Part shown: piece by piece, positions 29,001-36,690 of the stretch | Layout of the letters: every line of letters begins with the position of its first letter | How positions within the stretch are numbered: position 1 is the stretch's first letter | Source of the DNA: an uncultured Pelagibacteraceae bacterium | GTDB taxonomy: Bacteria; Pseudomonadota; Alphaproteobacteria; Pelagibacterales; Pelagibacteraceae | Direction: 5' to 3' | Length of the DNA: 64,000 nt | Assembly: GCA_902634885.1 (NCBI GenBank) | Contig: CACPLR010000002.1 | Span: forward strand, 95,543-159,542 | Program-made: the position numbers and the translations under genes | The notes under the pieces: generated by a model | The model's input: only the letters and a program-made list of their open reading frames with translations | Databases searched by the model: none | What the model was told of the DNA's origin: nothing

Positions 29001-29852
29001 ATGTCTAAAAATTTAAAAGACATTATTGATTTAAATAAGTACCCTATCCACGATTTAAATTCTCCAAAAATTAAAAGTATTATAGAAAAATGTAAAAGTG
29101 ATTTAGAGCAAGATAGTTGCTCTACTCTACCTGACTTTATTTTGCCTAGCTCATTAAAAATAATGAATAATGAATTAGAGCAACAGTTAAATGAAGTTTA
29201 TATGTCTAAAGAAAGTATCAATGCATATCTTTATGCAAAAGATGATCCATCTTTACCAAATGATCATCCAAAAAGAACTTTTATGAATAGATATAATGGA
29301 TATTTAAATTCTGACTGTTTTTCAGAAAATTCCGAGATGAAATTTTTATATGAAACTGAAGAATTATTAAATTTTGTATCTGTTTGTTTAGGCGTTTCAC
29401 CTATTTATAGATGGGCAGATCCTCTAGCATGTCATGCTTATAATGTGATGAAGCCCGAAGGTATTTTGCCTTGGCATTTTGATAGTTGTGAATTTACTTT
29501 AAGTTTAATGATACAAAAATCAGAGAAAGGCGGCATCTTCGAATACTGTCCAAATATAAGAGAACCTGGAAATGAAAATTTTGAAGAGGTTAAAAAAGTA
29601 TTAAATGGAGATCGGTCAAGAGTGAAACAGCTTAAGCTTGAGCCTGGTGATTTACAAATTTTTAAAGGCAGATTTACATTGCATAGAGTGACCAAAATTG
29701 AGGGAAATTCATCGAGATATATGTGTATCCCTGCTTATGTTTTGGACCCCTACAGAGTAAATACACCTGAACATTCAAAAGCAATTTATGGAAAAGCACT
29801 TCCAATACATTATGAGAGAAATACAGCAAGATCAGATGGTCTTACAGATTAA
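29001..29852 (+). CDS. HalD/BesD-like Fe(II)/2OG oxygenase with HxD motif (predicted hydroxylase)
   Basis: 283 aa; YAKDDPSLPNDHPKRTFMNRYNGYL, LPWHFDSCEFTLSLMIQ, GGIFEYCPNIR, LEPGDLQIFKGRFTLHRVT. Confidence 0.7.
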   Translation: MSKNLKDIIDLNKYPIHDLNSPKIKSIIEKCKSDLEQDSCSTLPDFILPSSLKIMNNELEQQLNEVYMSKESINAYLYAKDDPSLPNDHPKRTFMNRYNGYLNSDCFSENSEMKFLYETEELLNFVSVCLGVSPIYRWADPLACHAYNVMKPEGILPWHFDSCEFTLSLMIQKSEKGGIFEYCPNIREPGNENFEEVKKVLNGDRSRVKQLKLEPGDLQIFKGRFTLHRVTKIEGNSSRYMCIPAYVLDPYRVNTPEHSKAIYGKALPIHYERNTARSDGLTD

Positions 29853-31072
29853 TGTCTCAAATAAATAGCCTATCAGATATTACAAACAATGGTTTATGCA
29901 TTGGCTGTGGAATATGTCAAAGCCTTGTTGGAACAGATAAAATTTCTATCTCAATGTCTGAAAAAGGAAGACTAGAGCCAGAAGCAATCAAACCCTTATC
30001 TAATTTAGAATTTGAAAAAATAAAAAAAACATGTCCAGGAGTTATTGTTGAAGGGTTGCCACAAACAGAAGTAAATAATAATTCAAAGCATGATTTAATC
30101 TGGGGGTATTACAATTCTTTATTTTATGCTTGGTCTATTGATAAAGATATCCGGTTTCAAAGCTCCACTGGAGGTTTATTAAATGGTTTATCTTTATATT
30201 TGCTAGAGACAAATAAGGTTGATTTTGTTCTTCACACCGCAGGAGATCCTGATAACCCAATGAGAAGTCTTCCTAAGTTTAGTTATACCAAAAAAGATTT
30301 ATTAAATTGTGAAAGTCGATCGAGATATGGGCCTGCTTCACCTTTAAGTAGGTTTAATGAAGCTTTAGATACAAATAATAAATTTGTATTTGTTGGAAAG
30401 CCATGTGATATCTCTGCTATAAGACAACTCTCTAAAATAGATGAAAGAGTAAATAAACAATGTCTATATTTGTTAACACTCGTATGTGGTGGATCAACCG
30501 AATTTACTAAATCTCAAGATTTTATAAACAGCTTTAACGTTAAAGAAGAGGAATTAGATATATTTAGATATAGAGGATATGGAAATCCTGGACTTATGTA
30601 TATTAAAACAAAAGATGGTAGAGAACATGATAAAGAATATAATTCCTTTTGGGGTGATGAGAGTAATTGGAGAGTTCATTTTAGATGTAAAATCTGTCCA
30701 GACGCAATAGGAGAATGTTCAGATTTAGCAGCTCTTGATACATGGAGCGGTGGATCACCAGCTGGAGAGGATGAAGGGTTTAATGCTGTAATTGCTAGAA
30801 CAGAAAAAGGAATAAATTTATTAAATGATGCAATTAAAGCTGGCTATATTGAAAAAGGTGATGATTTAAATATTGATGATATTAATGATTTTCAGCCTCA
30901 CCAGCTAAATAAGAAGAAAGCTGTTTATGCAAGACATCTTGGATTAAAAAAAAATAACTTACCAACTCCCCAAACTCAAAGATTAAGAATAAAAGAAATA
31001 TATGATAATAATGATAAAAAATTTAACAGTATTGAAGAAGAAGGCATAACTAGCAGAGTTGAGAAAATTTAA
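29852..31072 (+). CDS. FrhB-family (coenzyme F420 hydrogenase/dehydrogenase beta subunit-like) Fe-S flavoprotein
   Basis: 406 aa; CIGCGICQSL, RFQSSTGGLLNGLSLYLLE, FVGKPCDISAIRQL, FRCKICPDAIGECSDLAALDTWSGG. Confidence 0.85.
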   Translation: MSQINSLSDITNNGLCIGCGICQSLVGTDKISISMSEKGRLEPEAIKPLSNLEFEKIKKTCPGVIVEGLPQTEVNNNSKHDLIWGYYNSLFYAWSIDKDIRFQSSTGGLLNGLSLYLLETNKVDFVLHTAGDPDNPMRSLPKFSYTKKDLLNCESRSRYGPASPLSRFNEALDTNNKFVFVGKPCDISAIRQLSKIDERVNKQCLYLLTLVCGGSTEFTKSQDFINSFNVKEEELDIFRYRGYGNPGLMYIKTKDGREHDKEYNSFWGDESNWRVHFRCKICPDAIGECSDLAALDTWSGGSPAGEDEGFNAVIARTEKGINLLNDAIKAGYIEKGDDLNIDDINDFQPHQLNKKKAVYARHLGLKKNNLPTPQTQRLRIKEIYDNNDKKFNSIEEEGITSRVEKI

Positions 31073-31855
31073 ATGTCATTACTAAAAAATAAAAAAGTAA
31101 TTATTTCAGCAGGTGCCTCAGGCATAGGTTGGGCAACTGCAAAAGTGTGCTTAGAAAAAGGTGCTATAGTCTTTATTTGTGACATTAATAAAAAATATTT
31201 ATCTAAAGCAAAAAAACATAAACAAAATAATAAAAAACTTTTTGTGTATGAGTGTGATGCCTCAAATGAAAAAGAAGTAAAAGATTTATTTTTAAAAATA
31301 AATAAAAAAACAAAAAAGATTGATTGTTTAATTAATAATGTAGGTATTGCTGGACCTACAGGTACAATTGAAAAACTATCATCAAATGATTGGGAAAGAA
31401 CTTTAAAAGTAAATGTGATAAGTCATTTTCATTTCACTAAGTTTTCAATCCCAATGCTTAAGAAAAATAAAGGTGGCTCCATAATAAATTTGTCTTCTGG
31501 GGCTGGAATTATGGGATTTCCGCTAAGATCGCCTTATGCAGCAAGTAAGTGGGCTATTGTGGGAATGACTAAAACATTAGCTATGGAACTTGGTAAGTTT
31601 AAAATAAGAGTAAATGCTATCTGCCCAGGTACAATTAAGGGTGATCGAATGGTGAGAGTTATTAGAGATAAGTCTAAATTTTTAAAAATTTCAAAAAAGA
31701 AAATCGAAAAAGAATTCATCTCTATGGCATCCATGAATTGCTGGATTTACGAGGAAGATATTGGAAAAACTTGTGGTTTTCTAATGTCTGATGATGCTGC
31801 AAGGTTATCTGGTCAAATTATTGCAGTAGATGGAAACGCAATAAGGCTAGATTAA
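31073..31855 (+). CDS. SDR family oxidoreductase
   Basis: 260 aa; ISAGASGIGWATA, NNVGIAGPTG, YAASKWAIVGMTKTLAMELG. Confidence 0.9.
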   Translation: MSLLKNKKVIISAGASGIGWATAKVCLEKGAIVFICDINKKYLSKAKKHKQNNKKLFVYECDASNEKEVKDLFLKINKKTKKIDCLINNVGIAGPTGTIEKLSSNDWERTLKVNVISHFHFTKFSIPMLKKNKGGSIINLSSGAGIMGFPLRSPYAASKWAIVGMTKTLAMELGKFKIRVNAICPGTIKGDRMVRVIRDKSKFLKISKKKIEKEFISMASMNCWIYEEDIGKTCGFLMSDDAARLSGQIIAVDGNAIRLD

Positions 31856-32259
31856 GTTTTTAATTCTCTTTCACTTATTTCCATAAATGGAAAATGAGAA
31901 TCTTCATAAAAAATATTATATGCAGACTTTAATATACTAACATCATCTAACATACCTGCGTATAAATAGAATTTATCCCACTTAGATACATAAGTTAAAA
32001 TAGGTGCTGCACATTTTTTACAAAAAAACTTTTTAATTTTATTACCACTTCCACCACTGTGTTCATAAGTTCCAAGTTTACTTTTATCAATATCAATAGC
32101 GTTTTCTCTCAGTTGAATAATTGAGATAATTCCTCCAATTTTTTTTCTACAATCTATACAATGACAATTAAAAACTCTTGGTTTTTCATCTAATAAAACA
32201 TTGAATTTGTGTTCACCACAAAAACATCCAGCAGTTTTATTGATCATTTTTTTTTCCAT
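31852..32259 (-). CDS. GFA/CENP-V family zinc protein
   Basis: 135 aa; CFCGEHKF, NCHCIDCRKKIGG, FFCKKCAAPILTY. Confidence 0.85.
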   Translation of the reverse strand: MEKKMINKTAGCFCGEHKFNVLLDEKPRVFNCHCIDCRKKIGGIISIIQLRENAIDIDKSKLGTYEHSGGSGNKIKKFFCKKCAAPILTYVSKWDKFYLYAGMLDDVSILKSAYNIFYEDSHFPFMEISERELKT

Positions 32260-33201
32260 TTATCTCAATTTTTTTTCGTATTTTTTTCTCATCATTTGTA
32301 GCTCAACTAAATATTCATCTCTAATATTTGAAATCATTGAAACAGATTTTCCCTTTGATTGATTTTTTGTTCCACTAATTATTCTTGAAGATAAATTTTT
32401 AGTAAGTTTAGGAGCTTTTAGTTTGGTCCATGGAAGTTTAAGAGCTGGACCAAATTGTTCGAGCATATGTTTCATGCCAGCCTTTCCTCCTGCTAAGTGA
32501 AAAGTTAAAAAGGTACCCATTAAAGACCATCTTAATCCTGGTCCATCTTCAATAGCTCTATCTAAATCTTCAGTGGTAGCATATCCTTCATTAATTATAT
32601 GAAGCCCCTCTCTCCACAAAGCTTCCTGCAATCTGTCAGATAAATAACCTGGTAATTCTTTTTTTACCATAATCGGGTTCATTGAAATTGATTTATAAAA
32701 ATTTTTTGCTTGATTGAGATATTTAGTGCTCGTTTTTTTTCCAGGTACAATTTCAACTGCAGGCAAAAGATAAACAGGATTAAAAGGATGTCCTATAAGT
32801 GATCTTTGAGGATTTTTACATTTTGAATAAATTCTAGTAGGCAAAAGTCCAGATGAACTTGAAGATATAATCGCATTTGGTTTTGCATAATTTCCAACTG
32901 TGCTCATTAATTTTGTTTTAAGAGCATAATTTTCTGTTGCACATTCTTGAATAAATTCAGCATCCTTTAAAGTTTTCTCTAAGGAGGTAAAATAATAAAA
33001 ATTTTTTAAATTGAGTTTATTTTTTTTAAAAAGTTTTTTTACAAATGGCCAAGTTCTCTTAATTTCCTTTATTAAACTATTTTTAAGTTTTAGATCTTTA
33101 TCAAATGCATAAACAATTTTGTTATGAGCAAGGCATCTAATGATCCAGCCCGTTCCAATTACTCCAGTTCCTATAACTGCAACCTTTTTAATTGAGGACA
33201 T
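32260..33201 (-). CDS. 3-hydroxyacyl-CoA dehydrogenase family, L-carnitine dehydrogenase-like
   Basis: 313 aa; VAVIGTGVIGTGWIIRCLAHN, IISSSSSGLLPTRI, GHPFNPVYLLPAVEIVPG, EDGPGLRWSLMGTFLTFHLAGG; adjacent BKACE gene. Confidence 0.78.
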   Translation of the reverse strand: MSSIKKVAVIGTGVIGTGWIIRCLAHNKIVYAFDKDLKLKNSLIKEIKRTWPFVKKLFKKNKLNLKNFYYFTSLEKTLKDAEFIQECATENYALKTKLMSTVGNYAKPNAIISSSSSGLLPTRIYSKCKNPQRSLIGHPFNPVYLLPAVEIVPGKKTSTKYLNQAKNFYKSISMNPIMVKKELPGYLSDRLQEALWREGLHIINEGYATTEDLDRAIEDGPGLRWSLMGTFLTFHLAGGKAGMKHMLEQFGPALKLPWTKLKAPKLTKNLSSRIISGTKNQSKGKSVSMISNIRDEYLVELQMMRKKYEKKLR

Positions 33202-34088
33202 TACTTGTGTTTAACAAGTTTTAACTTTTCTCTTGTTTCAGCTGGCGTCATGATTGAGGCACCTAAATCTTCAACGATACGAACTGCTTTTTCAACCAAT
33301 TGAGCATTTGTTGCTAATTTTCCTTTTGATAAATATAAATTATCTTCCAATCCAACTCTTGGATTTCCACCCATAACAACTGTTTGAGCTACATAAGGCA
33401 TTTCATTTCTAGAGATTGCAAAACCAGACCAAACTGCCTCTTTAGGCATTGTGTCTTTCATTGCTTGCATTGCTAAAGGTGTGGCAGGTGCACCCCAAGG
33501 AATTCCTAAACACATTTGAAACATTGGAGGATCACTTAATAATCCTTCTTTATATAATTGAGATCCAAACCACATATTTCCCAAATCAAATGCTTCTATT
33601 TCTGGTTTTACTTTTATTTCTTTTAATTTTTTTGCAGCTTTTCTTAAATCATTTGGAGTGTTTACTGTTATTACAGATCCATCACCAAAATTTAAAGTTC
33701 CAGCATCAAGTGTGCAAATTTCTGGTAAAAATTGTTCTGCATTTGCAATTCGTTCCATAACGTTTGCCATATCTGTCATGGGTCCAAAGTCTAAAGGATT
33801 TTCACCTTGTCCAATATCTAAATCACCACCCATACCTGTTGTTAAATTTAAAATAACATCTGTTTCACTTGATCTAATTCTATCAACAACCTCTTTATAT
33901 AATTCTAATCTTCGACTTGGGGTACCGTCCTCTTCCCTTACATGAATATGTGCTATTGCAGCTCCAGCTTTTGCAGCCTCAATTGCTGATTTTGCAATTT
34001 GTTCTGGAGTTTTAGGTAAATCTGGATGTTTGCTAGCTGTATCACCAGAACCAGTCACAGCACAGGACACAAAAACTTTATTGTTCAT
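33201..34088 (-). CDS. BKACE (DUF849) beta-keto acid cleavage enzyme, dehydrocarnitine cleavage candidate
   Basis: 295 aa; VSCAVTGSGDTASKHPDLPKTPEQIA, AIAHIHVREEDGTPSR, PRVGLEDNLYLSKGKLATNAQLV. Confidence 0.85.
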   Translation of the reverse strand: MNNKVFVSCAVTGSGDTASKHPDLPKTPEQIAKSAIEAAKAGAAIAHIHVREEDGTPSRRLELYKEVVDRIRSSETDVILNLTTGMGGDLDIGQGENPLDFGPMTDMANVMERIANAEQFLPEICTLDAGTLNFGDGSVITVNTPNDLRKAAKKLKEIKVKPEIEAFDLGNMWFGSQLYKEGLLSDPPMFQMCLGIPWGAPATPLAMQAMKDTMPKEAVWSGFAISRNEMPYVAQTVVMGGNPRVGLEDNLYLSKGKLATNAQLVEKAVRIVEDLGASIMTPAETREKLKLVKHK

Positions 34089-34123
34089 AATTTATAATTC
34101 ACTTATAGTTTAAAAAAGCAAAA

Positions 34124-34849
34124 ATGGAAATAACTGAGTTACAAAAAGATTTGGCTGCAACATTTAGGTGGACAGCAAGACTAAATATGCATGAAGCGGT
34201 TGCAAATCACTTTAGTGCTTGTGTTCCTGGATCCTCAGATTTCTACGTAAATAAAGCTGGTATTCATTTCAGTCAAATTAAAGCTAGTGATTTAATTTTA
34301 ATAACAAAAGAAAATATTGAAGAACTTAGAAATAAACCTGAAGTAGTAGATTCAACAGCATTAAATATACATGGAACTATTCATGAAAAAGCTCCACACG
34401 CAAAATGTATTTTTCATCTTCACTCAAAATATGCAACTGTTCTCTCGACCTTAAAAGATCCAACGCTTAAACCAATAGATCAAAATACTATGTTTTTTTA
34501 TAACAGAGTTGCTGTTTACAATGATTATGGAGGGTTGGGATTTGAGGAAGAGTCTATCAAAATGGCAAATGCTCTTGGAAATAAACAGCACATGATTTTA
34601 GCAAATCATGGCATCATAACAACTGGAGAGACAGTTGCTGAAGGTTTTAATTCTTTATACTATTTTGAAAAAGCCGCAGAAACATACATTACAGCTCTAT
34701 CAACAAATAAAAATTTAAATATTGTTAGTCATGAGGTTTCAGAAAAAACTTGTGAGGAAGCTGCAAACTATCCTGTTGATACGGCAAAGCAATTCTTATC
34801 GCAAATTAGACTAATCTTAGATAAAGAAGAGCCAGAATATGTAGATTAA
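34124..34849 (+). CDS. Class II aldolase/adducin family protein
   Basis: 241 aa; FHLHSKYATVLS, MILANHGIITTGETVAEGF. Confidence 0.87.
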   Translation: MEITELQKDLAATFRWTARLNMHEAVANHFSACVPGSSDFYVNKAGIHFSQIKASDLILITKENIEELRNKPEVVDSTALNIHGTIHEKAPHAKCIFHLHSKYATVLSTLKDPTLKPIDQNTMFFYNRVAVYNDYGGLGFEEESIKMANALGNKQHMILANHGIITTGETVAEGFNSLYYFEKAAETYITALSTNKNLNIVSHEVSEKTCEEAANYPVDTAKQFLSQIRLILDKEEPEYVD

Positions 34850-34850
34850 T

Positions 34851-35318
34851 ATGAGTATATTTCTTAAAAGCCAAAAAATTATTAAAGATTGGATTGATTA
34901 CAATGGCCATATGAATGTTGCCTACTATGTATTGATATTTGATGAAGCATCTGAGGGCATGCTTAATAAATTTAAAATGGGTGCAATTGATGCAAAAGCA
35001 AATAATAGAAGTACGATGGTCGTTGAGTCGAGAATTACATACAATAACGAAGTAAAAGAAAATGAGGAAGTAGACGTTTATTGTAATTTCTTCGATCATG
35101 ACAAGAAAAGGCTTATTGTTAGATATGAAATGTACGAGAAAGAGACCAAAAAATTAGCGGCTACTTTAGAATCTATGTCACTTTATATAGACCTTGAAAA
35201 AAGAAAAGTTACAGAATTTGAGCAAGAAAAATTGGATATTATGGATAAATTTATAAACGAAAATAAGGAAAAATTTAATTCAGAAAATTTAGTATTATCT
35301 GGTAAACTGAAAAAATAG
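34851..35318 (+). CDS. Hotdog thioesterase, betainyl-CoA thioesterase candidate
   Basis: 155 aa; DWIDYNGHMNVAYYVLIFDEA 4HBT motif; located beside carnitine dehydrogenase/BKACE-like genes. Confidence 0.75.
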   Translation: MSIFLKSQKIIKDWIDYNGHMNVAYYVLIFDEASEGMLNKFKMGAIDAKANNRSTMVVESRITYNNEVKENEEVDVYCNFFDHDKKRLIVRYEMYEKETKKLAATLESMSLYIDLEKRKVTEFEQEKLDIMDKFINENKEKFNSENLVLSGKLKK

Positions 35319-35320
35319 AT

Positions 35321-36148
35321 ATGGAAGTAAAATTATTATCAGGTGCATTAGGCGCGGAAGTTTCTGGGATTGATTTAACAGATAGTTCTGATGAAAACTT
35401 TAATAAAATTAATGAATTATTATTAGAGCACAAAGTAATATTTTTTAGAGATCAACCTTTAACCTCTGAACAACAAATTTTACTCGCAAAAAAATTTGGT
35501 CCTCTTGAGACACATGCCTATGTAAAAGGTTTAGAAAATTTTCCAGAAATAGTGAGAATTAAAAAAGCACCTGAAGAAAAACATCAGTGGGGAGAAACGT
35601 GGCATACGGATGTAAGTTATAATCCAAAACCTACAAAAGTTATTATTTTAAAATCAGTAAAAATTCCACCAGTTGGTGGGGATACCATGTTTTCAAATAT
35701 GGAAACCGCCTATGATACCTTACCAGATGAGATGAAAGAAAAAATCAAAGATAAAAAAGCTGTTCATAGTTCTCTTGGTGCTGAAGCGTTTGTTAAAAAA
35801 TATAAAGAGATGGAGGGTAATGGAAATTTAGATGAATATTCAAATATCCATCCAATAGTTAGAATTCACCCAGAAACAGGTAAAAAAATACTTTATGTAA
35901 ACTCGATGTACACAAAACAAATAATTGATATGGATAAAGAGGAAAGTGATAAAATTTTAAAAGAATTATTCCTCCATCAAGAAAGATTAGATTTTACATG
36001 TAGGTTTAAATGGACTGAAAATGCTGTTGCAATTTGGGATAATAGAAGCACGCAACATCAGGGTCTAACAGATTTTTTTCCAAACAGAGGTCTTGGATTT
36101 GAAAGAGTGATGGATCGTATAGCTATTGAGGGTGATCATCCTCAATAA
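35321..36148 (+). CDS. TauD/TfdA family Fe(II)/2OG dioxygenase
   Basis: 275 aa; VIFFRDQPLTSEQQ, ETWHTDVSYNPKPT, WDNRSTQHQGLTDFF. Confidence 0.88.
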   Translation: MEVKLLSGALGAEVSGIDLTDSSDENFNKINELLLEHKVIFFRDQPLTSEQQILLAKKFGPLETHAYVKGLENFPEIVRIKKAPEEKHQWGETWHTDVSYNPKPTKVIILKSVKIPPVGGDTMFSNMETAYDTLPDEMKEKIKDKKAVHSSLGAEAFVKKYKEMEGNGNLDEYSNIHPIVRIHPETGKKILYVNSMYTKQIIDMDKEESDKILKELFLHQERLDFTCRFKWTENAVAIWDNRSTQHQGLTDFFPNRGLGFERVMDRIAIEGDHPQ

Positions 36149-36150
36149 TC

Positions 36151-36690
36151 TTGATGCAGATTATCGAAAAAATCATTTCAAATTTTTCTAATAATAATTC
36201 TTTATACATTGGGGAAAAACTTACAATGTCAGAGCACATGATCCAATCCGCAATGCTTGCTGAAAAATCTAAATGTGATGATGATTTAATATGTTCCTGT
36301 TTGTTGCATGACTATGGACATTTTTTAATAGATAACCCTGATGAACTTGTAAAAAATAAATTAGATGGTGGGCATGAGTTAATTGGATATGAATATTTAA
36401 AAAAATTCTTTAAAAAACAAATAGTAGAGCCAATTAGATATCATGTATTAGCTAAAAGATATCTTGCAAGAAACAAAACATATTTTGAACAACTATCGAA
36501 AGCATCAAAAGTAAGCTTAGAACTTCAAGGCGGTATATTAAATAATAAAGATGCTGAGAGTTTTAAAAGGAAATCTTATTTCAAATCATCAATTTTACTG
36601 AGAAAATTTGATGAGGCTGCAAAAAAAACATATGTCAAAATGAAAACTATTCATGAATATAAAAAATTGCTAATTTCAAAAATAATATGA
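36151..36690 (+). CDS. PhnZ/TmpB-like HD-domain (mixed-valent diiron) oxygenase, phosphonate-degradation HDIG family
   Basis: 179 aa; YIGE, SEHMIQSAMLAE, LLHDYGHFL, LDGGHELIGYEYL, RYHVLAKRYL, LELQGG, LLRKFDEAAK. Confidence 0.75.
   Translation: MMQIIEKIISNFSNNNSLYIGEKLTMSEHMIQSAMLAEKSKCDDDLICSCLLHDYGHFLIDNPDELVKNKLDGGHELIGYEYLKKFFKKQIVEPIRYHVLAKRYLARNKTYFEQLSKASKVSLELQGGILNNKDAESFKRKSYFKSSILLRKFDEAAKKTYVKMKTIHEYKKLLISKII

Noticed and set aside
29001-29852. Calling the HalD/BesD-like protein a halogenase
   Set aside because: The motif is HFD (H159-F160-D161), retaining the carboxylate ligand typical of hydroxylases; halogenases of this family have Gly/Ala there.
33449-33945. Forward-strand ORFs (103 and 95 aa) inside the BKACE gene
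   Set aside because: Antisense to a strongly supported coding region, low-complexity Leu/Phe composition typical of reverse frames in AT-rich genes.
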